DNA of 64,000 bases from contig JANQQF010000053.1 of assembly GCA_028285035.1 (NCBI GenBank), positions 113,469 through 177,468 on the forward strand, given 5' to 3'. Numbering within the stretch: the first letter of the stretch is position 1; each line of letters begins with the position of its first letter. Of the stretch, positions 9,391-17,314 are shown piece after piece. The position numbers were made by a program, and so were the translations under genes. The notes below the pieces were generated by a model. That model was not told the DNA's origin. It saw only the letters and a program-made list of their open reading frames with translations, and did not search any database. The stretch is from Phycisphaerae bacterium. GTDB taxonomy: Bacteria; Chloroflexota; Anaerolineae; 4572-78; J111.

Positions 9391-9737
9391 TATATTTCAC
9401 CTTTCTTGTCAAAGCCACAGGGTAACAGGAGGCAAAGTGGCAAAGTAACATAATTGTTAGATTGTTGTCTTGTGCAATTGGTCTCCATACTGCCTCGCTA
9501 ATTGTTTATCCTGTTTTGATCAGGATTTAGCTGTGACTGTATTATCAAGTAACCGGCAAGAACTTTTAGGAAAAACGATAAATATCAATTCGTGATTTTT
9601 GCTCAAGATAAGATTAATTTGGCCGGTTACTTCTAGATTTGGCGCGAAATTAACAACACTTGAGGTTGTTTTCGGTTTCTGGGTAAGCCTTTATTTCCTA
9701 AAACTTTTTGCCAAATACTCAAAACGATAAGACCTCT
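9391..9737. other. Gene-free spacer between response regulator and pcaG, with long inverted repeat
   Basis: No credible gene is present. 9555-9573 and 9694-9712 form a 19-bp inverted repeat with 17 matches (GGCAA...TTTTAGGAAA arms). Inside it AAGTAACCGGC (9547-9557) pairs perfectly with GCCGGTTACTT (9622-9632). The paired ends suggest a small non-coding mobile element (MITE-like) or a regulatory fold upstream of pcaG. Confidence 0.45.
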
Positions 9738-10109
9738 TTATTCTGATAATATCATATCAACCTTTTGAGTTAGCGATATTGGGCTAAAAGGTTTTGTGAT
9801 ATAGTCATCTGCCCCAGCGAGTAGACCCGCATCAATGTCACTTTGTTGTCCTTGAGCTGAAAGTAGAATGACTTTGATATCTGTGGTCGCAGGATCTTTC
9901 TTTAGACGATAACATACATCAATGCCATTCAAGCGACTTTGGGGCATTTTTACATCCAGCAGGATCAAGTCAGGGTTTTCTGTTTGAGCAATTTCTATCG
10001 CTTGATCGCCATCCGTTGTGCTTAAAATCGTATAATTATTGCCCAATGTTGCTTCAAGTAAATTTTGAATAGCAATCAAGTCATCGACAACGAGAATCTT
10101 CTTTTTCAT
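9738..10109 (-). CDS. Single-domain response regulator (CheY-like receiver)
   Basis: A stand-alone receiver of about 123 residues. It shows the acidic pair in KILVVDD, the phospho-acceptor Asp in ILLDVKMP, and the Lys in YITKPFSP. There is no output domain. The open frame can be extended to a TTG at 10157 overlapping pcaH, but ATG 10109 begins right at the receiver fold. It lies between pcaH and pcaG, an unusual place for a signalling gene, and no histidine kinase is nearby. It may be an insertion into the pca operon or may act with a distant kinase. Confidence 0.85.
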   Translation of the reverse strand: MKKKILVVDDLIAIQNLLEATLGNNYTILSTTDGDQAIEIAQTENPDLILLDVKMPQSRLNGIDVCYRLKKDPATTDIKVILLSAQGQQSDIDAGLLAGADDYITKPFSPISLTQKVDMILSE

Positions 10110-10149
10110 CGGAGATTTTGCTATCTTTCTAAATAATTTGGATTTTTGT

Positions 10150-10857
10150 CTACTCAAATGGCGTCATCTTGGTTCCCGCCAAAATAATATCAAAGCGAAA
10201 ACCGAGTGCCCACATTTCTTCGGTTACGTCGTGATCATAGAGTGAGATTAAACGATTACGGCCCGCTTCATCGGGAATGCTATTGAAAATCGGATCAAGC
10301 GGTTGCAGCGGATCGCCAGGGAAGTACATCTGCGTGACCAGACGCGACAGGAAATTTGTGCCAAACACAGAGAAATGAATATGGGCAGGTCGCCAAGCGT
10401 TGTAGTGATTGCCCCACGGATAAGCTCCTGGGCGGATCGTAACAAAACGATACTCACCTTTATCATTAGTGATACAGCGGCCCGCGCCCGTAAAGTTTGG
10501 GTCGAGCGGGGCATCATGTTGGTCATTTTTATGGAGATACCGTCCCGTAGAATTGGCCTGCCAGACTTCGACCAGAGTGTTGGGGACAGGTTTATTATTT
10601 TCATCCAAGACGCGTCCCGTCACAATGATCCGCTCCCCGATAGGCTCACCATTTACCCGGGCATTGCTGGTGAGGTCGGCATCACTTTCGTCCACCTCGT
10701 CGGTGCCATACACCGGCCCTGTTAACTCTGACAGTGTTTCCACTCGTGGGAGTAACGAGTCTTTTGGACCTCGCTTGGGCGTAGACGCATAGGGTGGGTA
10801 GATGTAGGGCGGATGATCTGGTAAATCAATTGGGTTTAAGGTTAAAACTTTCGACAT
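10150..10857 (-). CDS. pcaH: Protocatechuate 3,4-dioxygenase, beta subunit
   Basis: Catalytic subunit of the Fe(III) intradiol dioxygenase that opens protocatechuate to 3-carboxy-cis,cis-muconate. The 235 residues carry all four iron ligands at the spacing of the Pseudomonas enzyme: Tyr107 (TGRYLH), Tyr146 (AYPWGN), His159 and His161 (WRPAHIHFSVFG). The N-terminal Pro/Tyr-rich arm is typical of PcaH. A strong AGGAGG precedes the ATG. It heads the ring-cleavage part of the operon after pcaC. Confidence 0.93.
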   Translation of the reverse strand: MSKVLTLNPIDLPDHPPYIYPPYASTPKRGPKDSLLPRVETLSELTGPVYGTDEVDESDADLTSNARVNGEPIGERIIVTGRVLDENNKPVPNTLVEVWQANSTGRYLHKNDQHDAPLDPNFTGAGRCITNDKGEYRFVTIRPGAYPWGNHYNAWRPAHIHFSVFGTNFLSRLVTQMYFPGDPLQPLDPIFNSIPDEAGRNRLISLYDHDVTEEMWALGFRFDIILAGTKMTPFE

Positions 10858-10997
10858 TTAATCCTCCTGAAAAATAGTGTTTGGTGGCTAGTGAGTAATG
10901 ATGAGTTAATATCGAAATCATCAACGTTTGGCTCACCATCACCTGCCATAAAAATTGCCAAAATTTTTTTCACTCCTTACTCGTACCAACACTCTAC

Positions 10998-11035
10998 ATT
11001 GGTGTGGATGGTGTAATGTAGAACATCACACCAAT
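10998..11035. repeat. Perfect 9-bp inverted repeat upstream of pcaH
   Basis: ATTGGTGTG (10998-11006) and CACACCAAT (11027-11035) are exact complements separated by 20 nt, in the gap between pcaC and pcaH. No T-run follows on either strand, so an internal operator or an mRNA stability hairpin is likelier than a terminator. Confidence 0.4.
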
Positions 11036-11053
11036 TATGCATTACGTTTAAAA

Positions 11054-11440
11054 CTAGTTTTCGTTTTCCTCTAACTCTTTATAAACTTCCTTGGCGACTC
11101 CAAAGGCTGAGTTCGCAGCAGGGATGCCTGCATAAATGGCCACTTGATGGAAGACCTCTTTAACATCTTCAGGGGTGACACCCGTATTTTGAGTGGCCCG
11201 AATATGCATCGCTAACTCTTTCTCTTTGCCGAGACCAGCCAGTAAAGCGATCGTCAATAGGTGGCGTGTTTTGCGGTCCAAATGGGGGCGTGACCAGGCG
11301 AAGCCCCAAGCCGTTTCAGTGATAAAGCGCTGGAAATCGGCATCGAACTCGGTTTTGTTTGCCTCGGCCCGCTCGACGTGAGCATTACCCAGTACTTCTC
11401 GCCGAACTTTCATTCCCTGCTCAAATTTTTCATCAGACAT
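11054..11440 (-). CDS. pcaC: 4-carboxymuconolactone decarboxylase
   Basis: Decarboxylates 4-carboxymuconolactone to 3-oxoadipate enol-lactone. At 128 residues it matches the short stand-alone PcaC. The AhpD-like core includes RKTRHLLTIALLAGLG and the signature HIRATQNTGVTPEDVKEVF followed by AIYAGIPAA. AGGAG sits before the ATG. Together with pcaD, pcaB, pcaG and pcaH it completes the route from protocatechuate to 3-oxoadipate. Confidence 0.92.
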   Translation of the reverse strand: MSDEKFEQGMKVRREVLGNAHVERAEANKTEFDADFQRFITETAWGFAWSRPHLDRKTRHLLTIALLAGLGKEKELAMHIRATQNTGVTPEDVKEVFHQVAIYAGIPAANSAFGVAKEVYKELEENEN

Positions 11441-11533
11441 TGACTGTCTCCTGTAGCATAGTGGTTAGTGGTTGGTGGCGAGTGATTAGGGACCTCACTG
11501 AATCGTTCGTGAGGGTATGGATGGCGAAGACAA

Positions 11534-12037
11534 CTAGAGCAACCACTTTTCGATTAAAACCTCATCAATGTAGACACCATTGATTTTTGCTTGTCGGTGG
11601 GCGGTCCCGATTATTTGAAAGCCTTGCTTGAGATAAGCGGTTAGCCCAGTAATGTTGTCGGCTCGAACGAAGGCAAATAGCTTTTCAAAACCGTTTGCTT
11701 GAGCTGCGGTAAACGTATGCTCAAATAGTCGCCCACCAATTCCCTGGCCGTGTAAATTTAAGTCGACGTACGTCCCAATGACGCCAACGTGGTAAAAGGC
11801 CGCAGTGTAGTCTTCATAAGGAGAGACAACTTGGAACCCAACAATGCGTTGTTCCGTTTGCTCAACCGCCACGTGAAATATGCCCCGATCAGGCATCGTT
11901 TCGATAAACTTCCGCTCCGCTTCAGGGGTGAATGGCTCGGTGAAAACGGTGTAACGTCCTGTTTCGATGATAGGATTAAATACTTGGGTTACCCCCACTG
12001 CATCAGCGGTCGTTACCTTGCGGATTAAGATGTTCAT
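11534..12037 (-). CDS. GNAT family N-acetyltransferase (phosphinothricin acetyltransferase-like)
   Basis: A 167-residue acetyltransferase with the acetyl-CoA-binding region around LHGQGIGGRLFEHTF and the C-terminal ADNITGLTAYLKQGF typical of Pat/MnaT-type GNATs. It starts 9 bp after pcaD and so is in the pca transcript. The substrate is unknown, and no pca step needs an acetyltransferase. It may have joined the operon by rearrangement. Confidence 0.75.
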   Translation of the reverse strand: MNILIRKVTTADAVGVTQVFNPIIETGRYTVFTEPFTPEAERKFIETMPDRGIFHVAVEQTEQRIVGFQVVSPYEDYTAAFYHVGVIGTYVDLNLHGQGIGGRLFEHTFTAAQANGFEKLFAFVRADNITGLTAYLKQGFQIIGTAHRQAKINGVYIDEVLIEKWLL

Positions 12038-12046
12038 TGAGAATGA

Positions 12047-12841
12047 TCAAAGTGTCTGCAAAAACTGGTTGATTTTTTCTGCGACGGCAGCAGGTTGCTC
12101 CACACAGGGCAGATGCCCAGCTTTTTCGATGAGTGCGAATTCCGCATTTGGAATCGATTCAGCCAACTCCTGATTAAGGGCTGGTGGCGTAGACATATCC
12201 TCATCGCCACAGAGAACGAGCGTTTTGGCGGTGATAGTTTTTACACCCTCACGCAGATCAGCATCACGTAAGGCTTCACACGTGCCGGTGTAACCTGTGA
12301 CCGGCATTCGGGTTAGCAAATTGTAATAGCCTTGGTAGGCAGCGGGATCATTTTCTTTGAAGGCGGGGGCGAACCAACGCTCTAGAATGGGTTCAGCGAG
12401 ATAGGCCATTCCATTGGCCCGCAATGCATCAATTCGATCATTCCATAACTCGTCCGTGCCAATTTTGGCCCCGGTATCACACAAAACTAGGGCTTTGACC
12501 CGATCAGGATGATTGATTGTAAAATCCTGAGCAATCATACCACCTACTGAAATGCCAATCGGGATAACTTGATCGATATTCAGATGATCTAATAACTTGA
12601 CCAAATCTTCTGAATGGTTGCGAATACTGTAGGGGGCTGGTGGACAATCTGATAAACCGTGACCCCGTTTATCGTGACGAATAATGGGATATTGATCCAA
12701 GAAGGTAGGCACGACATCATCCCAAATACGAAGATCGCTGCCCAGAGAATTGATAAAAACGAGGGGGGTACCTTGGCTCAAACCTTCCAAAGTGTAATGG
12801 AGTGTGACCTCATTGACCGTAGCAAATTTCATCGTTGACAC
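12047..12841 (-). CDS. pcaD: 3-oxoadipate enol-lactonase
   Basis: Alpha/beta-hydrolase converting 3-oxoadipate enol-lactone to 3-oxoadipate. The 264 residues carry the nucleophile Ser98 in GISVGG, an acid in LCGDEDMSTP (Asp213/215) and His243 in KAGHLPC. A GTG start at 12841 is preferred because GGGAG lies 7 nt upstream; the in-frame ATG at 12832 would be badly spaced. It is the first gene of the minus-strand pca cluster and diverges from marR. General esterase activity cannot be excluded, but position and motifs fit PcaD. Confidence 0.87.
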   Translation of the reverse strand: MSTMKFATVNEVTLHYTLEGLSQGTPLVFINSLGSDLRIWDDVVPTFLDQYPIIRHDKRGHGLSDCPPAPYSIRNHSEDLVKLLDHLNIDQVIPIGISVGGMIAQDFTINHPDRVKALVLCDTGAKIGTDELWNDRIDALRANGMAYLAEPILERWFAPAFKENDPAAYQGYYNLLTRMPVTGYTGTCEALRDADLREGVKTITAKTLVLCGDEDMSTPPALNQELAESIPNAEFALIEKAGHLPCVEQPAAVAEKINQFLQTL

Positions 12842-12870
12842 AGGGCGGCTCCCAGGTTGTGCAAATTATT

Positions 12871-12918
12871 TTCTGTAAATTTAGTAAAACTTGAGCAAAG
12901 ATGAGTACTTTTACAGAA
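12871..12918. promoter_or_regulatory. Inverted repeat in the pcaD-marR control region
   Basis: TTCTGTAAA (12871-12879) and TTTACAGAA (12910-12918) are exact complements 30 bp apart, upstream of pcaD on the minus strand. They are good candidates for regulator half-sites, or a looped pair, controlling the pca operon. Confidence 0.45.
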
Positions 12919-12934
12919 GCAGTGGAACACTGCC

Positions 12935-12974
12935 GCCTCCCATAACTTGACTTGGGAGGCGAGTATACTACAAT
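12935..12974 (+). promoter_or_regulatory. marR promoter overlapped by a palindromic operator
   Basis: TTGACT (12947-12952) and TACAAT (12969-12974) are spaced by 16 bp and point to marR. The perfect palindrome GCCTCCCA (12935-12942)/TGGGAGGC (12953-12960) covers the -35 box. A regulator bound here would block polymerase, suggesting MarR autoregulation and control of the divergent pca operon. Confidence 0.55.
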
Positions 12975-13027
12975 ACAATCAATTCGCAAATTATCAATTA
13001 TTTTATTATTTTGGATTTGATGACTTT

Positions 13028-13510
13028 ATGGCCTCAAAAAATGGTATCCACCCCGCTTCATCAACACCCCTTAAACAACATATTGATTACAGCTACTTAT
13101 CTGAATTGGTAGGGCATTTGGTTGGCTTGGCCCATCTCCGGGCAACCCAACTGCACACCGAAATGCTAAGTGATTTGGCTTTGACTCCGAAGCAGTTTGT
13201 GGCTTTGGAATTCATTTCTAACAATCCCCATATCTCTCAAAAGGAAATTGCTCATCATATTGGTACGACCCCGGCGGTGATGGTCAATATTTTAGATGCA
13301 TTGACCGATCGAGGGTTGGTAGAACGGGTACGCGCGGCTGAAGACAGACGGCGGCACTATGTTCGTTTGACGGAAGCTGGGATAGCCCTGCTGGTGGAAT
13401 TACGTCGGATTGCTTTGGAGATGGAAGTCGTCTTCGCAGAAGAGGCGGGCGTTACGGCTGAAGAGCGGGAAACATTGATCCAAATTTTACGCAAGATTAC
13501 AAAACGATAA
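13028..13510 (+). CDS. MarR family transcriptional regulator
   Basis: A 160-residue winged-helix regulator from ATG 13028. The longer frame begins inside the promoter, so it is rejected. The core reads KEIAHHIGTTPAVMVNIL (recognition helix), then DRGLVERVRAAEDRRRHYV, the MarR wing. It diverges from pcaD with palindromes between them, so it is the probable repressor of the protocatechuate cluster, released by an aromatic ligand. That role is inferred from position. Confidence 0.85.
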   Translation: MASKNGIHPASSTPLKQHIDYSYLSELVGHLVGLAHLRATQLHTEMLSDLALTPKQFVALEFISNNPHISQKEIAHHIGTTPAVMVNILDALTDRGLVERVRAAEDRRRHYVRLTEAGIALLVELRRIALEMEVVFAEEAGVTAEERETLIQILRKITKR

Positions 13511-13525
13511 CCATTGGAGGATTCG

Positions 13526-14377
13526 ATGACTCAATCAATTGGTATTTTACATCCGGGTGCGATGGGCAGTGCTGTGGCCAAAACGATGGTCAACAGTGGC
13601 TATGAGGTGCTTTGGGTTTCGACAGGCCGCAGTGAAGCTAGTCGACAGCGGGCAGAAGCAGCCGGTTTAGTTGGGGTCGAAACCCTGACTGAACTGTGTC
13701 AGCGATGCGCGGCGATTGTGAGTGTTTGTCCGCCTCATGCTGCCGCCGACGTAGCAGAGGGGGTGATTGAGGCAGGCTTCCAAGGCTTGTATCTTGATGG
13801 TAACGCCATTTCCCCGCAAAAAACAAATCGCATTGGGCAAGCCATCACCGAGGCTGGTGGCACCTATGTCGATGGCGGGATCATTGGTGGCCCACCGGTT
13901 GAGCGAGATACCACGTGGCTTTATGTCTCTGGCCCACAGGCCGAGAAAACAACCGCCTTTTTTGCCGCAGGTCCCTTGGAATGTGAAGTGATTAGTGATG
14001 AGATTGGAAAAGCCTCAGCCTTAAAGATGTGTTTTGCAGCCCATACAAAAGGAACAACTGCTCTCTTGAGCGCAATTTTAGGTGGGGCTGAATTGATGAA
14101 TGTGCGGGGTGATTTAGAGCGGCAATGGTCGCGCCATGGCTCAACATTCGCTATTGATACTCAGCGACGGGTGCAGGGCACGGCGCACCAGAGGGCGTGG
14201 CGGTTTAAGGGCGAGATGGAGGAGATGGTTGAGACCTTTGCCTCCATTGGCCTCCCCGCAGGATTTTTTGAAGCCGCAACCGAGGTGTATCGTCGTTTAT
14301 CCCACTTTAAGGACGCCCCTGAAACGCCGGACATCCTGCAGATCGTTGAGGCGTTGGCACAGGAAGAGAAACGCTAA
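13526..14377 (+). CDS. NAD(P)-binding 6-phosphogluconate dehydrogenase-like reductase (DUF1932 C-terminus)
   Basis: About 283 residues from ATG 13526, preceded by TTGGAGGA. The N-terminal Rossmann domain (IGILHPGAMGSAVAKTM) resembles beta-hydroxyacid dehydrogenases. The C-terminal half, beginning around KASALKMCFAAHTKGTTALL, is like the DUF1932 domain found in phosphogluconate-dehydrogenase-like proteins. The conserved Lys of the dehydrogenase family is probably in GKASALKMC. It follows marR with a 15-bp gap. It is convergent with, and overlaps by 4 bp, the C39-like gene. Substrate unknown. Confidence 0.72.
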   Translation: MTQSIGILHPGAMGSAVAKTMVNSGYEVLWVSTGRSEASRQRAEAAGLVGVETLTELCQRCAAIVSVCPPHAAADVAEGVIEAGFQGLYLDGNAISPQKTNRIGQAITEAGGTYVDGGIIGGPPVERDTTWLYVSGPQAEKTTAFFAAGPLECEVISDEIGKASALKMCFAAHTKGTTALLSAILGGAELMNVRGDLERQWSRHGSTFAIDTQRRVQGTAHQRAWRFKGEMEEMVETFASIGLPAGFFEAATEVYRRLSHFKDAPETPDILQIVEALAQEEKR

Positions 14378-15303
14378 TTCTTATCCATAATCAACGCCCA
14401 ATTTTGGGCAGGCTCATGTCGCAAGAAGCTTGACCAACCTTGGGGGGGATCAACCGCCTCAGGATTGAGACTCCACGAAGCAACAAAATCCCCAAGTGAC
14501 ACCTCTTCAATCCCTAATGTCGACCCGGCAAAGCGAACCGTTTTGCGGCGGGTATTGATATTTTCCACAAGTAAGAAATGGCCAATGGCCCCATTCGGAT
14601 CACTGGTCAAATAGTAGCGACCATTAACCTGATACAACTGCACTAAAACCACCACAACGCGTCCGCGCCGTAACTGTCGGATCAGGTCATTGGTGTTGTA
14701 GTTATAGCCGTAGGCGGTGTTAAGTGGATTCCCCAACTCGTGATTGAGGGTCAAGGTGGTGTTGACCATCCCCGAGGTGCTAATCCCGTGCGCTGCAAAG
14801 CCGTAATCGACGGCGATATTTCGCAGGTGGGTGTAATCGACATCGACACCAAGCCCTAAAAAGCCAGCATAGAGCGCAATAGGCCCACAGGCATTGTTGG
14901 TGCCGGGTGGAAAGAAAGGCTCCGGATAAAGGACTTGATTGATGTCGGGCAGATCGCGGCGACCACTATTGCCGCCAAAGAGAGGGAGCGAGATATAGAC
15001 GGGTTCACGGGTTGGCCGTGGCGTTGGAGTAAAGCCATGGGGGAATCCACTTTGGGCCAAGATTGTTGTTGCTGTGGGGGTTGGTGGTAAGTTTGGCCGT
15101 GGGGTTGATGTCCCTCCCGGCGGTCCTGCCCAGAGGGTCGGGGTGGGTTTGGGCGTTGGGAGTAATACAAGATCAGGAATTTCAGGCGCGGCAAAAAGAT
15201 CCGTGGCAAATACGAAATAAGCGCCTACCATCAGAACGAGGAGATCAACAACTACAACGATAATTAGAGCTTTTTTCCATTCCCGTAAAATTGTATTAAG
15301 CAT
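14374..15303 (-). CDS. Membrane-anchored C39-like cysteine peptidase
   Basis: A 309-residue protein with one N-terminal membrane segment (about 12-33) followed by a Pro/Thr-rich linker (about 48-100). The C-terminal papain-like domain has Cys139 in NNACGPIAL and His242 in AIGHFLLVENI, the C39_2 arrangement. It is expected to sit on the outer face of the cytoplasmic membrane. No transporter or leader-peptide gene is near, so a bacteriocin-processing role is not supported; it may act on cell-surface peptides. Confidence 0.72.
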   Translation of the reverse strand: MLNTILREWKKALIIVVVVDLLVLMVGAYFVFATDLFAAPEIPDLVLLPTPKPTPTLWAGPPGGTSTPRPNLPPTPTATTILAQSGFPHGFTPTPRPTREPVYISLPLFGGNSGRRDLPDINQVLYPEPFFPPGTNNACGPIALYAGFLGLGVDVDYTHLRNIAVDYGFAAHGISTSGMVNTTLTLNHELGNPLNTAYGYNYNTNDLIRQLRRGRVVVVLVQLYQVNGRYYLTSDPNGAIGHFLLVENINTRRKTVRFAGSTLGIEEVSLGDFVASWSLNPEAVDPPQGWSSFLRHEPAQNWALIMDKN

Positions 15304-15567
15304 TGTCTTTTGTGTCTAGAACTGTTTTGTTATGAGGATAGGCGATTAATTTCAAAGTTGTTATATTCGACCTTACATTATGTCAAACTTACCATAAAGC
15401 TTTTGGATAGTCAATCCTATTGCGGTGATCAGGACAATGGGTCAAAGGGCCTATAGGCAAACATTAAAAAAGTGAGTAACATTAGAATGTTAAATATTTA
15501 AATCCTCAATTACATCTTCAAAATCCTTGAGTTTTAAACCTTTCATAAATCATAACTGGATAAAAAC

Positions 15568-16101
15568 ATGAGCAACCACGAGGAAGCCCTCTTTCACGTA
15601 AAAATTATCTTGGCCGGCGATGGCACGGTTGGAAAAACCAGCCTCTTGCGGCGATATGTTTCTGATGATTTTACCAATGAGCATAAAATGACGATTGGGA
15701 TGGACGCCCATAGCAAATTAACCCGCATCCCTGGCCTGGGTCCGGTTAAATTACATACCTGGGATTTGGCGGGGCAACCCCAGTGGTCGACGGTTCGGGA
15801 GACATTTTATATTGGTTCGCACGCGATGGCTTTGGTGTTTGATGTGAATGCGCCGGAGACGATTAAGCATTTGCCCGACTGGGTACGTGAGTGTCGCAGC
15901 AAAGTCCCCACCATTCCGGTTTTGGTCGTTGGGAATAAAACAGATTTACCTTGTCGTGTTCCAACAGAGAGGCTGTCAAAGTGGGCGAAGGAAAATGGCT
16001 ACGAATATATGGAGACCTGCCCCAAGACGGGGGAAAATGTCGATCAAATGTTTGAACGACTAGGGCAAATGGGCGTTACTTTTGCCTTGAAACATCGATA
16101 A
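15568..16101 (+). CDS. Rab/Ras-like small GTPase
   Basis: A 177-residue GTPase close in layout to eukaryotic Rab proteins. G1 is GDGTVGKTS (17-25), G3 is WDLAGQ (Gln70 at the Ras Gln61 position), G4 is NKTD (123-126), and a G5-like segment lies near ETCPKTGEN. There is no C-terminal prenylation cysteine. Such stand-alone bacterial Ras-like GTPases are known but of unclear function (the MglA family is the best-studied relative). No GAP (roadblock) partner is adjacent. The SD is weak. Confidence 0.82.
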   Translation: MSNHEEALFHVKIILAGDGTVGKTSLLRRYVSDDFTNEHKMTIGMDAHSKLTRIPGLGPVKLHTWDLAGQPQWSTVRETFYIGSHAMALVFDVNAPETIKHLPDWVRECRSKVPTIPVLVVGNKTDLPCRVPTERLSKWAKENGYEYMETCPKTGENVDQMFERLGQMGVTFALKHR

Positions 16102-16110
16102 CAATTAGGC

Positions 16111-17310
16111 TCAGGGCAACATAGCCTTTAAATAATCGATGCTATCTTTTAGAATGGCTTCACCACTGTTAGCCGGACCAGCCCCTTGGGCAAAGTCAGC
16201 TTTCCCACCCCCGCGTCCCCCAAACTTAGACAGTGACTCACGGAGTACCTGCCCCACATTTAGGTTGATCTCTTCTGAGCGAGCATAAACAAATGAGGCT
16301 TTTTGGTCGATGCTGCTACCGAGCAAGACAATGGTTTTTGTTTGAGCCTGTAAAGCTGAGGCCAAGTTTTTGAGGGTTGACGGTTCTTTGTTAGGGAGTA
16401 AGGTGGCAATCAGATTAACATCGCCGACCATTTCAGCCTGATTGACTAATGTTTGTATCTCATAGACTTGATGCGCTTTTTCCAATTGCTGATATCGTTG
16501 CTGGGATTCTTTCAGTTGTGTTGTTTGACGATTAACAGCATCTAACAATTCGGTTTCGTGGGTACTGAACTGGTCGCTCAAGCTTTGAATGAGGCTATGT
16601 TTGGCCGCATAATCAGTCAAGGCTCGATGGCCACATTTGAAGGTGATGCGTACCCCTGCCTTACGCCGCTCCATTCCCACAATTTTGATGATGCCCACCT
16701 CACCTGTTTGCCGACAATGGGTTCCCCCACAGGCCGAGTAATCAAAATCAGCAATCTCCACAATGCGGACGTATCCGCTAACTTTAGGGCTTCTTCGGAG
16801 TGGAATCTTTTCTACATCTGTTTCATCTACCTGATACGTTGTGATGGGCCGATTTTCATAGATGATGCCATTGACAAACTGCTCCGCTTCCAGCGCTTGC
16901 TCTGGCGTGGCAGGTGTTTCAAGGTCAATTGTGGTCTCTTTTGCCCCAATCCGCATCGAAATGGTATCAAGGTCAAACAATCGGATAAATGTTTGGGAGA
17001 GTAGGTGTTGGCCGGTGTGCTGTTGCATATGCTCAAAGCGGCGGGTCCAGTCAATACTCCCCTGAGTTAGGCCAATGGACAAGGGCTTATCGAGCAGATG
17101 TAAAATTTCGTTGCTGGCCTTGTCAACGACAACATCCAGCACACGCTGTTGCCCCAAATAGCCTGTATCGTGAAGCTGACCGCCGGCTGTGGGATAAAAG
17201 CAGGTTTGATCCAGAATGACCGCCGGCTGCCCCTCGTGCTCAAGCGAGTGGGTCACCGTTGCAGCAAACTCACGTTGGTAACTGTTCGCTTGATACAATC
17301 GTGTGGTCAT
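16111..17310 (-). CDS. alaX: Alanyl-tRNA editing protein, AlaX-L type with DHHA1 domain
   Basis: Hydrolyses mischarged Ser- or Gly-tRNA(Ala) in trans. The 399 residues contain the AlaRS editing fold with the zinc set His98/His102 (QHTGQHLL) and Cys194/His198 (SACGGTHC). A coiled segment (about 255-290) and a C-terminal DHHA1 domain ending in GGRGGGKADFAQGAG follow. There is no aminoacylation domain, so it is not AlaRS. It starts 4 bp after the threonine dehydratase stop and is probably its operon partner. Confidence 0.87.
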   Translation of the reverse strand: MTTRLYQANSYQREFAATVTHSLEHEGQPAVILDQTCFYPTAGGQLHDTGYLGQQRVLDVVVDKASNEILHLLDKPLSIGLTQGSIDWTRRFEHMQQHTGQHLLSQTFIRLFDLDTISMRIGAKETTIDLETPATPEQALEAEQFVNGIIYENRPITTYQVDETDVEKIPLRRSPKVSGYVRIVEIADFDYSACGGTHCRQTGEVGIIKIVGMERRKAGVRITFKCGHRALTDYAAKHSLIQSLSDQFSTHETELLDAVNRQTTQLKESQQRYQQLEKAHQVYEIQTLVNQAEMVGDVNLIATLLPNKEPSTLKNLASALQAQTKTIVLLGSSIDQKASFVYARSEEINLNVGQVLRESLSKFGGRGGGKADFAQGAGPANSGEAILKDSIDYLKAMLP

Positions 17311-17314
17311 TAGT

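Noticed and set aside
12947..13027. Upstream extension of the MarR frame
   Set aside because: The TTG at its start is the -35 box of the marR promoter; the internal ATG 13028 is more likely.
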